Shown: positions 22,692-35,074 of the stretch, piece after piece | Position numbering within the stretch: the stretch's first letter is position 1 | Layout: each line of letters opens with the position of its first letter | From: Dryocosmus kuriphilus | Lineage: Eukaryota; Arthropoda; Insecta; Hymenoptera; Cynipidae | NCBI GenBank assembly: GCA_038277395.1 | Contig: CM076189.1 | Span: 235,663,918 to 235,727,917 of the forward strand | Direction: 5' to 3' | DNA: 64,000 nucleotides | Translations under genes and position numbers: made by a program | Notes under the pieces: generated by a model | The model's input: the letters and a program-made list of their open reading frames with translations, nothing else | Told to the model about the DNA's origin: nothing | The model's database searches: none

Positions 22692-23323
22692 ATGAAAAAG
22701 GACTCCAAGGTTGACGAGGATAAAATCCAACCAATCCTCAACTTTCCGAAACCGAAAAATGTCAAACAAATCCAGCGTATTATAGGTATGACTAACTGGT
22801 ATAGGAAATTCATACCAAACTTTTCAGAAATTATGGAACCCCTAAATAAATTATTAAAAAAGAAACAGGCATGGGATTGTCGATTGGAACAGGACGAAGC
22901 GTTCCAAAAAATTAAGATCTTTTAACTACAGCACCAATTTTGAGTTTTCCAGATTTCACGCAACCCTTTCAGCTAGAAACAGATGCAAGTAATACGGGTT
23001 TGGGAGTCGTACTTACTCAAACCATAAAGGGAAAAGATTGTGTGATAGCATACGCGAATAGAGCCCTCGCAGCTACGCGGAAGCTTAGCCGTAGTTTGAG
23101 CTATCAGGAAATTTAGACCATACCTTGAAGGATATAATTTCAAGGTTATAACGGACCACTTAGCGTTAAAATGGCTTCATAACCTTAAAAATCCAATCGG
23201 AAGACTAGCCAGATGGGCGCTGGAACTACTCGAATACGACTGCGAAGTAATCTATAGAAAGGGTAGTTCGAATGTAGTGCCGGACGCTCTATCAAGATCG
23301 GAGGAAACGGTAAACCGTTCGCG
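22692..23323 (+). pseudogene. RT connection and RNase H of Gypsy element 2
   Basis: 22692-22925 holds the thumb (KQIQRIIGMTNWYRKFIPNF). RNase H follows in changing frames: FQLETDASNTGLGVVL near 22966, then VITDHLALKWLH, YRKGSSNVVPDALSRS up to about 23300. At least two frameshifts break it. Confidence 0.87.
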
Positions 23324-23860
23324 TTGTCATATAGCACAGAAAAACCAAAAGCTGACTTAGACGACCAGACAGATGATTGGTACGCAGCTAAGATGAGACA
23401 AGTCAAAAATAAACCAGAAGAAAACGAAAAATGGCGAATACGAGACTCTCAACTCTATTTTAACAGGACTGACCCGTTAAAATCTACTCTATTACCAGAC
23501 TCTAACCCACGGAAACTTGTCGTACCGAAAAAATTACGAAATCAGGATCTTAAAGAAAACCACAACAGTACACAGGCGGGATATTTAGGTTCCGAGAAAA
23601 CGCATGCGAGAATTTCAGAGTACTACTTCTGGCCAGGGATGTATTCAGAAATAACCAAATACGTGAAAAACTGTACGGTATGTCAAAGAAAAAAACCTAG
23701 TAACCAGGTTAAAATAGGGCTAATGGGAAAGAAAATAGTAGAAGAACCGTGGACCATTATTACTGCAGATATCATGGGACCACTACCAACATCAAAAAAG
23801 GGTAAAAACCAGTACATATTAGTTTTCGTGGATATTTTCACAAAATGGGTGGAAACCCGG
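23324..23860 (+). pseudogene. Integrase of Gypsy element 2, N-terminal half
   Basis: 180 residues with the HHCC zinc-binding domain (H and H in a NHNSTQAGYLGSEKTH stretch, C-x2-C in NCTVCQRKK) and the start of the catalytic core with its first Asp in TADIMGPLP. The frame is cut at FTKWVETR by the transposon at 23861. Joining the flanks restores the frame exactly at the CCGG duplication. Confidence 0.9.
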
Positions 23861-24883
23861 TAAGAAGTCTTGAATAGAATAGGATTGAAAATTGCAATTC
23901 CTGTGAATATCTGATTTTCCCTTCGTTCTCTTATAACAGAAACAGCATTAGAAAGAAGCAACTGCTATCCCTGTTAATACACTTTGAAAAATATAATTCT
24001 CTGGCTATCTCTAATACTGAAAGCAGTAAAAGAAAAACGGAAAATTTAATCATTATCAATTCACCCCGAAAAAAAACAAAACGGTATTGAATGTAATTAG
24101 AAATAGTGAGAATTGTTTTAAATATTCATAAATTTTTATAATAATATAAAATGTTAATTGGGCAATGATGTAATACAAATAAATTAATAGAACTTAGTTT
24201 TTTTTATTAATAATGTTAAATGTACAAATCGGCACATGATGCAACCATGGCAGGTATGATGGTTTTCATTATAAATTTTGTACATGTAAATTGTTAAAAA
24301 TAAGTAATGAAAATTCTCAAACGAAGTAACAATAACCTAACTGTTTTTTTTTTACTAAAACTATATAGAAATAATTTATAATCTTTGTACCCTACATTCC
24401 TTTTGCAATAAAATCAATCTTTGTTTCACGTGAATGAGAGAAGTATTACCAATATCAAAAAATATCTAATATCACTGTATTGTTTTATCAAATATAAATT
24501 GTTAAAGTTCTTAAACGAAATAACAATAAGTTATATATCTGCAAACTTCGCGGAAATATTAAAATTTTCAGTCTCACGTATCTGTGATTAACTATCGCAA
24601 TATTCACGCAAATAACACTATTAATTCGCAGTAATTTGTGGATTAATTATTTCCCTACAATTTCTTAATTAAGCTTAAAAATTTTAGAAACAATTTTCAA
24701 TCGCAAAAGAATGTTTTATCATATGGAAACTCTTAAAAATAAATATGAAAAACTTTAAAACGAATAAAGCTAAGTTACAACAACTTTAAAACAATTAAGG
24801 TTAAGTTCGAGAAATTTTCGAACGAAATAATATCTTATTGTTACATTTGTGTATGCAACACGCGAATCTTAAATTTCAGTGTA

Positions 24884-25368
24884 TCAATAGAAATCGTATG
24901 AACTGGTTGTGACATTATTTCTATCGGTTTCTGATTTTTTTTTGTTGGTGGCAGGAGTAAAATTGGTTCTTTGAATGTTATGCAAAACATCGAGAGCATC
25001 TTTTACTGCTCCTGCAACACCATAATTTACCGCATAAAGTGATGGTCTCTCGACTAAATCATTTTTTCTCCTATCCATAAAGTCCTGATCTTCTTGATAA
25101 TCACCAAACCATTCTGAATCTGCTTCCGTTTTTCTTTACCTCAAGTTTCGAAATTCATTTTCTTTCCTTTCTCCAATGAACCTTGTTTTCTCAGCTTCCA
25201 CCATTTCTCTCGTATCCTTCACTTCTCCATCTTCTTCCACTTCTCCAGTCTCCTAAAGTTCCCCATCTACCTCTTCTACCTCAACTTGGCCATCTTTTCC
25301 ATCATCCTCAGCTTCTTCGGCATTTAACATTTTGCCTAACACATCTCTGCCTTTTTTCTTGGGTTCTG
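24884..25368 (-). pseudogene. Exon-like acidic frame inside the CCGG transposon
   Basis: On the minus strand one frame runs about 160 codons, with stops only near 25254 and 25140. It is preceded by an acceptor-like TTTACAG. It starts PKKKGRDVLGKML, continues with many Glu and Asp, and ends with an ERPSLYAVNYGVAGAVKDAL segment and a Ser/Thr/Lys tail. I do not recognise the protein. It may be a captured host exon or an accessory gene of the transposon. Confidence 0.4.
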
Positions 25369-25972
25369 TAAATTAGAATTATTAAAACATAAAAAGTGTC
25401 CCCTGAATTACACATAATATCTTACCAGCAGAAAAAAGAAAGATAATTTTGGGTTATATTTTTGACGTATGAAAACACGTGAGAATAACTGAAATGTAAA
25501 CATCATTCTCTTGAAATTTTTTTTTACTTTATTAAATTGTAGGCGAATAATTAATCAAGAAATATACTTACTCACATAGGCCTCCTTAATTTAAGCAATT
25601 TTCCTGGTGATAAGTTAATTCGTTTTATCACATTCTGTCTCAGCTCTTTTAAAATGAGAAGGGTGTGACTGGAAGTAAAGAAACTATCTGAATTGAATAC
25701 ATTTTGCGTTTAATTATTTTTTAGAATATTCAGATTAAAATTACAACAAAATAATTTTGCGCAAAAAGCGTTCAATTTAGAGAGTTGTTTGTACCTCTAC
25801 TTATATTTTTAATTAAAATATAAATGAGGCTTAAGTCTGGAAAATAATACAATTCTATATTACATCTTGAGCAAAATTAAAAAATTTAATTTTGAGGTTA
25901 GAATATCACTGCAATAGCCTTAACTCGTAAAATTTCTCTATTTCATGTGGTGTTTTTTCATAGACTGTGATA

Positions 25973-26100
25973 TATAAATTTTCTGATTTTAGTGTGGTCA
26001 TTTTATTACTTTAAGAATAATTGCAAAAACTGCCCTTATAAATTTTCTGATTTTAGTGCGGTCATTTTATTACTTTAAGAATAATTGCAAGAACAGCCCT
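25973..26100. repeat. 64-bp tandem duplication
   Basis: Two adjacent copies of a 64-base unit beginning TATAAATTTTCTGATTTTAG differ at only a few positions, so the duplication is fairly recent. Confidence 0.88.
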
Positions 26101-26427
26101 TATGAAAAAGAAGTATTGGTAAGTATTTTGGTAAGTCAATCTAATACTATTTTCGCGAATAAGTATTGATATTATAATACTTTTCCACGAAAATAGTACT
26201 GGATCCAAAACTTTTTTAAGCTTCTTTTCCATAATGGACAATGGTCAATATAGAACAATTTTTCTGTAGGTTAGGAACGCCATGAGAGCAGCAGTAGTCA
26301 GACATAAAACATTTGCCACACTGACCTGAATCCTTGATTATATAACGAAGTAACAAATATTGTCATGTCACGAAATACACTCAGTAGTCGAGAATATTTT
26401 CGCAATTAATCTGAATTTTAGTTAAGA

Positions 26428-26484
26428 AATAAACACATTTGCCAAAGCCAATGCTGAACGTTGGCTTTGGCAACTGTGTTTATT
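26428..26484. repeat. 24-bp-stem hairpin
   Basis: AATAAACACATTTGCCAAAG... pairs with its inverse at 26461-26484 with one mismatch, around a nine-base loop. It lies inside the CCGG transposon. The shape resembles a small RNA precursor, but a tiny fold-back element is equally possible. Confidence 0.75.
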
Positions 26485-27013
26485 ATAATTTAAGCGTTTC
26501 AAATTCGTTATGAGTGAAGAGGCGAAAAGCTGGTAGCTGACTAGTCGGATGAACGCAGTAACATACGAAGTTAAATATATAAATTATATTTGAAACTTAT
26601 GTATCACAAAATGTATTACACTCAATTCAGTTCATTATTCAAATTGAGGATAATACATTACATATAAAACTAATTTAAATTTCTTGAATTCAAATCACTT
26701 GATCTCTCCGTAGTGCAAACTTGAATTCACTTAAATACACCCTTCCTAACTTATATTCAAAAATGGAGAATTCAAACAATTTTATAGAGTGAATTAAATA
26801 CACTTCAAATCTAACCTGCTTTATGGAATACGAAAGAGATGTCATTAATACTATGTGAATAGCCGGAAATTACATTTTTGAGATAACCTACTCTATTTTT
26901 GTACATTGAAGCCTAAAGGGAAAATCAGGTATTAAAAAATTAATAGAATTATCTCTAGTTTTACGTAAAAATCTTAAATTTTTTATTTTATTCTATTCAA
27001 GCGTTCTTACCGG

Positions 27014-27766
27014 GAATTATCCCAACTAGAAAAAGAAAAAAACGGAACTACAGTAGAGTCGGAATTTCATAAGCGTGTTATTTCACGATGGGGAACACCA
27101 CGGATTTTCCATGCAGATAATGGCACGGAATTCGTAAATAAAACCATGCGCGAGTTGATGGAAAAATTCGGAATTAGACACTCGAAAACACCGAAATATT
27201 ACCCCCAAGCTAACCCCACTGAAAGGTACAATAGGACGATCATGCAAATTATTAAAGCGTACCTCGACAACAATCACTCTACATGGGATGAACATATAGA
27301 GGACCTACAATTTGCGATAAATACGAGCAAAAATTCAACGACACAATTCACCCCCGCATTTCTGAATTTAGGTCGCGAATTGGAACCAATCCAATCCCTA
27401 AAAAGAGACCTAGAAGGAGATAGTGAAATAGAATTTCAGAGTGTGGACAAATGGACGGACAAGTTTAGAAGATTACAAATAATAAAGAAAGAAGTCCAAA
27501 AGAATTTGGATGAAGCTAACGAGAAACAAGCTTCAAGGTATAATTTAAGGAGAAGGGAAATAGAATATAAAAAGGGAGACAGAGTTTTAAAAAGGGTAAC
27601 AAAGCTGTCAAATAAAGCAGATAAGAAGGCAGGGAAACTGTTCGACCAATACGAAGGTCCATTTATTATTAAACGGAAAATTTCCCCCACAATTTGTGAG
27701 TTGAAAAACCTCAAGGGAAAAAATATTGGGGAATTCAACAGCAACGATTTAAAATTAGAAAATTAA
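27014..27766 (+). pseudogene. Integrase of Gypsy element 2, C-terminal half
   Basis: The catalytic core resumes right of the transposon with ISRWGTPRIFHADNGTEF (second Asp) and YYPQANPTERYNR (catalytic Glu). A basic helical linker and an SH3-like barrel (YKKGDRVLKRV, then FDQYEGPFIIKRKI) follow to the TAA at 27764. This half is intact from about 27020. Confidence 0.9.
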
Positions 27767-28342
27767 GATCGTTGAAATAAGGTATAGGTAATAGGATCTA
27801 AATTTAACTAAGTAAGGTCACAGGCATTAAGGTAAGGCACACCATAATCACAGGTTAATGATTTTAAAATGGTAATTGGCAACAGGCAGGGGATATGTGT
27901 TCGTGTAATTTCGAGAAACTCCAAACTCTAAACAGAAGGACAGCTCCAGAACAGAAAACAATTTTTATTTTGCGGCAAAATAAAGAACTCCATACAAAAA
28001 GTCCAAACTCCAAAACAAAAAGACAACTCCATACAAAAACTCCAAACCCAAAACAAGAGAAAAAACTCCTGGACAGGTTTGGAGCAGGGGCAGTTTCTTT
28101 CTTTTTCAAGAGTAACGGAAAAGCAGGGGATACCAGGCTCTCAGCTGGCTTCGAAAAAGGAAAGCGAGAGGGAAGGAGAGAAGCATCAGGACAAAGGAGA
28201 CAACGGTATTGGAGGGCGTCTTCGCACTGAAGAAATGATCTATTTAAATATATATTCTTGTGTTATGTTGCAATATTAGTTAAGGCATTTTACTTTTGAA
28301 CCGTTCCGAGTATACACCCGAACCCCATTAGAGGAGGGGGAG
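27767..28342 (+). other. 3' untranslated region and polypurine tract of Gypsy element 2
   Basis: No recognised coding content, though short frames exist. AACTCCAAAC-type words recur at 27915-28070. The tract GAGGAGGGGGAG (28331-28342) abuts the 3' LTR and would prime plus-strand DNA. Confidence 0.7.
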
Positions 28343-28764
28343 TGTAACGCGGACGTTACCGGATGTGTGACGGGGACCGGGGCCGAGCCCGGCCGGAAAC
28401 CTACGACGGTTCCCGACCGGTCAGTCGCTTACTGGTTTCACCACTCGCCCGAGAGCTCAGTCTTGTCTTGTCTGAGAGTGAGTCGTGTCCCAGGCTCCGA
28501 GGTAGCAGTTATAGTCTGGGTAGTCAAGTTGTCTCTTAAGCGAATCTCTTACTCGTCTCGCAGCTTAGCCCATGTTAACCGCACTGTGTGCCAATTCGCC
28601 GAAAACACTTCGAACTGTATATTGAGAACCGACCTTATCGGTATTGCTCGACCGTGAGTAGAATTATATTGATTAACCCTCAAATTCTACCCTGTTTTTT
28701 TGTGTCTTTACCGTAATCTTGGCATCCATATCCCTTTCCCTGGTGAGAACCTTTCATGCTCTAC
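28343..28764 (+). repeat. 3' LTR of Gypsy element 2
   Basis: It starts TGTAACGCGGACG after the polypurine tract and matches the 5' LTR closely from about 28434 onward. Its first 90 bases keep CpG-rich sequence that is transition-damaged in the left copy. Confidence 0.9.
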
Positions 28765-28975
28765 TTTGCTGAAATTATGAATCGAAACAAAAAACAAAAT
28801 ACCTGGCCTTCCCTTGTGAGTCATTCAATGGTAGAGAATATAATGAACTTATTATTATAGACATTAATTAGGAAAGAATTTCAACTTCGATTAATTATAA
28901 ATTTAACTTCATCATTTGAGTTTTTATATGTATATTTCTTCTCATGTTTTTGAATTTATATTTTATTCAATACAT

Positions 28976-29072
<97 letters not shown>

Positions 29073-30074
29073 CATAAGTATGTTTAAAAATTTTTTAGTG
29101 AAATATTGGTTTTTGAAGCTGTATATTTTAACATTTAAATTCACAAGCTTCGAATTATTTATACAACACAATTCTTACAGACTTGATTTCTAAATCTTAG
29201 TATTTTTTACTTTTTAAGTTCCTTTTCTATAAAATAAAAATTGTTCAAAGCAGGTAATTGCACGTTTTTTCTAATTTTCGAATTGCAAATATCAAGAACT
29301 TTTTTTCTTAGTAATGCAAAAAATTAATTGAATTTGAGTCTGAAAGCAAATCGATGAGCTATAATTATTATCTTCAGGAAACAGTTGCTTTGTCAGTCTT
29401 TCTCGTGATAATGGCTGTAGTTTCACGTCTTTAATTTAGAGGAAAGAGGCCGAAAAAAGATGTTTAATTTTAAGGTAAAAAGTTGATTAAATTAGGAAGG
29501 AAGGATAAAATCATGTTGAGTGTTTCCAATTTAGAGATTTAATGAAGGATCAGTTTCTTCACAATCTTCTTTACGATAAAAAAAATTAACTCGCATTTGA
29601 AATTTCATTGCGTGAGGCAATTCATTTTGAAACTGATTCGTATAAGGTGCTTCTACACTCACAAAAAGGATTTAGTTGAAACATTGAAACAACAAAGTTT
29701 TTATTAGTTCCACTCTAGAATATGCTTATTGTACGGAGAATAAAATATTTGTTTGGCCCAAACCTATTCTTTAGTTGATACTACCAAATATTTTGGTAGA
29801 TAGAATATCTGGTAGATTGAACCAAAACATTTCTTTGATTCAAACAAATATTCATGTGGATCCAAAAAAAGCTTTTTATGATTTGAGCAAACTTGTTTTC
29901 TGAATGTATAAATTAAAGTCTTTTCACAGAATTTTTTTACAGGAATGTCAACAATTGATTCAAGATTCATAAAACTTTTCATAAAATTTTATTTTCCAGA
30001 ACATTATAAACCAATTTAAGTCGAACAATGCAGAATATCCGGGAATATTCTAAAAAACTTCATAATACTGAATA
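28765..30074. other. AT-rich DNA with a (TA)n run, no gene seen
   Basis: A compound TATA/TACA microsatellite spans about 28975-29068. The remainder shows no coding pattern or terminal repeats. Confidence 0.7.
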
Positions 30075-30581
30075 AAGAAGTATAGCGGCCTATTTGGGTT
30101 TTTTTAGTGTTTATTAAAATCTCTTTGCCAACATGTTTCCACTTATGTCTAAGTCTTAATCATGGCAATGTTTCTATAAGAGGTTATAAACAATATTAAA
30201 TTTAAAGTCAAACATTAATTATATGATGAGGTGTGTGCTAGCCTTATCATTAAACGAAGAGAAAGAAACTTTTTAATTAAAACATAGTATATGTCCATAA
30301 AATGTGCAGAATTCTGTTGTTGAACTTTAACCTATAAAAGATTTTGATAGTATGTTTTGTAAAAAATATTGTAATTATATGTTTTTGATAATGAAAGTTG
30401 AAATATAAATTGTTTGTGGTACTTACATTAATGTTTTTTCATGTTACTAAAACTGTTAATTATAGTTAAGAATCTTTTAAAAAATAAAATTTTAGAGCCA
30501 TTATGCGGGCGTGATGGAAAAGCCGTAGAGGGAAGGAATTTTTATTTTTATCTTAAAAAAAATTTTTCTTTCAATAATTAA

Positions 30582-30906
30582 TTAAGGAATGTGAATTTGT
30601 GCAATTAAGTTATTGTAAATATTACTAAGACCTTGGATATCAGTTCTAAAATTAATAGAATTTTTATCATACTGTATGTGAATCATTTCTAAAATTAATC
30701 TTTTATTTAGGTTAGGTTCAATTTCAAGAATCTGAACATTTTTAAGATCGAAATCAAAATTATGTGCGAAATCATGAGCATGTTTAGCCATAGCAATATT
30801 GTCTCATTGTTTTTAATAGATCTCTCATGTTCTCGATTTCTAGTACGTAAATTCTACGAGTTTGACCAATTTCTTTCTTAATTTTATCCTTAGTGCTTTT
30901 TAAGCA
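30582..30906 (-). pseudogene. PLE GIY-YIG endonuclease remnant
   Basis: The piece starts with IGQTRR near 30870, shows an REHERSIKN-like stretch in another frame, and ends in a 69-codon frame (30582-30791) with KHAHDFAHNFDFD and EPNLNKRLILEMIHI. These fit the Arg and Glu-bearing C-terminal half of Penelope endonucleases. Two frameshifts break it, and the GIY-YIG core itself is interrupted upstream by the inserted repeat. Confidence 0.82.
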
Positions 30907-30913
30907 GATTTTT

Positions 30914-31970
30914 ACATTCTCATCAGAGAAGGTATCAGATTTATGTAAAATTTGACTTGCGCGGATTTCATAAAATGTCCACGTTTTGAGACCTCCTGAA
31001 TCCGAAAAAACGGTTTTTACGACGGTGTCTGTCTGTCTGTTGTCGTTGTCGTTGGAGTCTGTTCCCACGATAACTTTCGAAGGACTAATCGGATTGGATT
31101 GTGCTTTGGTACACTTCTTTAAGAGGTAAAAAGAAAGGACGAGTTCGTTAACCAGCGGTTTTTGACCAACGTTTATGGTTTTATCCATCAAAAACGGTTT
31201 TCACAAAACCAAAAAATCCATTTTCCGGCTAAACTATGAGAGATACAAAAAAAATGTAAGAAAGCAAAATTCTTCATCTCAAAAAAATCTACAAATTTTG
31301 TCTTAACCATTTTTTGATAAAATGAACTGTTTTTGTTTTAATCAAGAAAACGCTATTAAAATTAAAAAACTCTGGTTTCCCCCCAAAATATTCAAGATAC
31401 AAAAAATGGTAAAGAACAAAGTTGTTCAATTCAAAGAGATCTACAAATTTTGTCTTAATCATTTTTGATAAAGTCCACGGTTTTGGTCTTAATCGATAAA
31501 ACGTTATTAAAAATTAAAAAGTTCAAATTTTCCGCCAAACTATGCAAGACACGGAAAAATGATAATAAACAAAGTTGTTCACCTTAAAAAGGTCTACAAA
31601 TTTTCTCTCTATGATTTTTTTGAGCAGACGTGTTGTTTTTGAGTTATTCGTGAAATATATTATGAAATATAAAGAAAACCACTTTTCAGCAAAACTATGC
31701 AAGATATGAGAAAATATTAACAAGCAGAATTGTTCACTTTGGAAAGAGCTACAAAATTTATTTATAAGACTCATCGTTTTACTTTTAAGAATCGAAATCC
31801 TGTATTGTGGAAATTTGGAAAATCACAAAAAAACTTTACCAATCTACAATGTGTTTTAAAAAAATGTAATTATCGAGCGCGAAGCGCGAGTGCCAACAGA
31901 CGCGCGCCATAGGCGCGCTCATACTTCGCGCAAAGCGCGCGACGAGAGTGGGCCCGCGAAGCGGGCAGGT
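30914..31970 (-). repeat. GAC-repeat element family, copy A (inserted in the PLE)
   Basis: Inverse orientation of the family seen at 35075, 39114 and 55608. It has ACATTCTCATC at one end, then a block with a (GAC/AAC)n-type tract, diverged tandem units of about 130 bp, and GC-rich hairpins (GCGCGAAGCGCGAG, GCCCGCGAAGCGGGC) at the other end. It separates PLE RT from endonuclease. An apparent ORF (30784-31191) fuses repeat and endonuclease sequence. Confidence 0.85.
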
Positions 31971-33958
31971 TTTTTAAAGATTGTTTTCAACAGAAAATAT
32001 TAGTTGTACATTATGTTTGTTGAAGATTCTAAAAAGGCAGTCATCAAAATTTTGAATATATAGTAGTACAATTATTTTTTTAATTTCGGAGACATCATTT
32101 GCTTTTTTTGGACTTTGCGTATTTTTAGAGATTAATGATTTATAGCGTTCATCGATTTTGCTTTCTAAAAAATCTTATTGATAACCATTTTTAAGTAAAG
32201 TACTTTTAATAAGATCTAGATTATCTTTATAGTATGTAACATCAGATAATTTTATTGCTCTATCGATGAGACCATAGATTACACGTAATTTATGCTGAAT
32301 TGGATGACAATTGAACTGTAGTTTAAAAATCTGCCAGACCATATAGGTTTACGGTACCAGTTTGTGATAACTTTATTATTTTCTATTGTAAGTGATAAAT
32401 CTAGAAAGTTAATTCTATCATTCTTTGCCATTTCCATAGTAAAATTTTAGTTTATCGTTTGCACAGTTGAATTTATTACGAATTTAATGAACCTCGTCTT
32501 TAGGAAGACAAATCAATGTATCATCGATTTAACGAAAATAAAAAATTATTGGGAAATCAATACAGTTTAGAATTTTATTTTCGATATTTTCCACAACAAT
32601 ATTAGCAGCAACTGCTGACAACGGTGAACCCATAGGCAAGCCATAAATTTGCTGGCAGAATATATTATTCAATTGGCAAGATGATGATTCTAAGCATAGT
32701 TTTAAGATTTTATCAAAGCTATCTCTAGATAGAAAAGAATGAGGCTTAATTTCGTTCCAATGTTTACGTAATGTACTTCTTATATGATTCCATGAGATGT
32801 TAGTTGTCATTGAAACAATATCTAGAGAGACAAAAGTAAAATCATCTGGAATTGTGATTTTATCAATTTTGTTTTTGAAGTTCCAGCTATATTTAATATC
32901 AATATGATAATTTGTTTTACCTACGATTTTTTGGAGCGATTTTGATAAAGCCTTAGATATACAGTAGAATAGTGAGCCTGGAAAAGAAGTGATTGGTCTG
33001 AGAGGACAGTTTGGCTTATGCAGTTTTGGCAAACCGTAAAATCTTGTACAATTTAAGTAATTATAGGTGTTATCATTTATAATATTGTTATTTTTGAAGG
33101 AAATTAATAATTTGTGTAAGTCAGATTGAAATTTAGCTGTAGGATCTTTATTTAAGATTTTGTAAGTTGATCTGTTATCTAGCAAGTTTAGAGCTTTAGT
33201 GGTGTAATCTATTTTATTCGTGATAACACTTTTGTTACTTTTATCTGCTGAGGTTATAATAATATTATTGTTAGAGTATATAAAACTCTTTAGTTTTTTA
33301 AATTTTATTTTGTAATGATGGATTTTTAATTAAACTGCTATTGTAAATCCAATTTTGAGTGCAGTAAGTGACTTTGTTTCTAATGGAGTTTTTAAAATTT
33401 GGTTCAATATTTTTTATGCTATATTCAATATTGCAAATTAATGGTTACATTTGTCATATTGATTACCCGATTCTCGGTATCTGTGATTCATTTCTGATTT
33501 TGTTGATATCTTAGATTTTCTATTTTTGACATTGATGAATTTATCAGCTTATTAACGTATTTGTTAACATCTTGTTTAGTTTTAAATTCTAAGTTATTAA
33601 AAAAATTAATTGAAAAAGCTTGAATGATTTGAATTTTGAAATAATAAATATCTTTAAAGATATCTTTTATTTCAATTGATATGTCATTAATTTCATTTTT
33701 TTAAATTATTCTTCTAAGTTGATAAATTGATTTCTGTATATTCGAGCAAATTTTCTTCGAAAAGCATCTAATTTTAGGTTTGATATTACATATTATGTGA
33801 TTCGGACGGGGATCTTCAAATTTACATCTAAATAAAAACCTGCGTTGAGTTTTCCTTTTTTCTACATAAAAAATAAGTTGCTTCCATCTCTTGATTAATA
33901 ATTCTTCGTGTTCGTTGTAATCCTCTCGAAGCTGTTGGTAGAAACCTCGATTCTCCAT
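31971..33958 (-). pseudogene. PLE N-terminal region and reverse transcriptase
   Basis: The N-terminal piece (33701-33958) is basic with FLFRCKFEDPRPNHI. A degraded middle follows, then an open RT stretch (32529-33185) with RFYGLPKLHKPNCPLRPI, FVSLDIVSM and YGLPMGSPLS. The catalytic motif should be Y-I-D-D; the Tyr codon is TAA at 32529-32531 and IDDT follows. The thumb continues in pieces to about 31980. Confidence 0.9.
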
Positions 33959-34265
33959 TTCTTTTTGCGATGTTTAAAGTTTACGGCCAGTGTATAATGT
34001 ATTATTTTTTAACCCAAAAATTGTTGAATGAAGAAGTATAGCGGCCTATTTGTTTTTTTTTTGTGTTTATTAAAATCTCTTTGCAAACATGTTTCCACTT
34101 ATGTCTAAGTCTTAATCATGGCAATGGTTTTTATAAGAGGTTATATAAAAAATATTAAAGTTAAAATCAAACATTAATTATATGATCAGCGATGTGTTGT
34201 TAGCCTTGCCATTAAACGAAGAGAAAGAAACTTTTTAATTAAAACATATTATATGTCCATAAAAT

Positions 34266-35074
34266 GTAACAATTTATGGGTTGAAAAATAATACACTTCA
34301 GAATATTGTTGCAGAATTCTAGAAAAATTTAGAGATTTGAAGAATATTTTGGGATAATCTAGAACATTCTGTAAATTCTTGGAAATTTTGGAATAGTTCA
34401 ATATTTCAGCATTCTAGAATAATTTAAAGCATTTTGAAACATTCTAGAAAATTCCTAAGCATTTCCGAAATTAGCAATTTTAATCCGCATTATAAATATT
34501 TTGAATAATAATTATTTTCGAGTTTTATCCTAAAAGAGCAAAGCCACGTGACCAGACAAAAAAACTTGTGGGGAAATTGTTAGAAATCCTTATCTCTAAA
34601 ATATTGAATCTTTTCCAACTCAATATAAGTGATATCTCTGAGGTTCAAATATTTAAAAAAATTTTTTCATATTATTTAGCAATTTTTCATTTGAAATTCG
34701 TATTTTGCGACAGGTGCGTGGCGAAACATTTTGGGTACTTTTTTATTTCTAATTTGTAAATGAAGTCCTCTAAAGTTTTGAAACATTACAAAATTGTGCT
34801 TTGATATAAGTCACTTATTGAGATATTTTTAGAAAAAATTTATTAATCAAAGAAAATGTGGAAAATGTCAGGGACTTAAAATGGTCAGTTTTTTGTCAAC
34901 CACTCATTTTCTGAAATAGGATTTTAACCTGTTTTGAATTCAAAGTTTCGGAAAAATCTGAAATTATATTATTTTTAATCTACAGAATGGCTCAATTTTA
35001 ACAAATTTTTTACGATTCTAAGTTTCAGTTCATCTATCTAAGAATCTAATTTTTATCCTTCTTTCAAAAAGGAG
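34266..35074. other. Non-genic DNA rich in TTCTAGAA words
   Basis: Between about 34300 and 34470 the words ATTCTAGAA, CATTCTAGAA and TCTAGAACATTC recur around an AT-rich background. No coding pattern. The rest has no feature I can name. Confidence 0.55.

Larger units (their letters stand above)
23861..27009. mobile_element. 3149-bp DNA transposon with CCGG target duplication, split integrase
   Basis: The left end reads TAAGAAGTCTTGAATAGAAT. The right end, read inward, is TAAGAACGCTTGAATAGAAT, so the inverted repeats of about 22 bp differ at two or three positions. CCGG is duplicated at 23857-23860 and 27010-27013; removing the element and one CCGG restores the integrase frame. No transposase was recognised inside. 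A degraded exon-like frame at 24884-25368 and a hairpin at 26428-26484 are its only structured content. The superfamily is unassigned; 4-bp duplications occur in several groups. Confidence 0.9.
17141..28764 (+). mobile_element. Ty3/Gypsy LTR retrotransposon 2 (degraded, with nested DNA transposon)
   Basis: Long direct repeats at 17141-17593 and 28343-28764 bound gag, protease, RT, RNase H and integrase in the Gypsy order. A 3149-bp DNA transposon splits integrase. A purine-rich tract (GAGGAGGGGGAG) abuts the 3' LTR. The RT active site and many frames are damaged. No target duplication was recognised. Confidence 0.92.
30075..34265 (-). mobile_element. Penelope-like retroelement (PLE) with direct pLTRs
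   Basis: Two direct repeats of about 230 bp bound the element (30075-30304 and 34031-34265; both begin AAGAAGTATAGCGGCC). On the minus strand come an N-terminal region, RT and, beyond a foreign repeat, a GIY-YIG endonuclease. Direct pLTRs plus RT plus GIY-YIG define PLEs. Stops in the RT motif and the inserted repeat make it inactive. In the pLTR, minus strand, ATGATTA, a short stem-loop and GGAAAC resemble a degraded hammerhead core. Confidence 0.9.
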
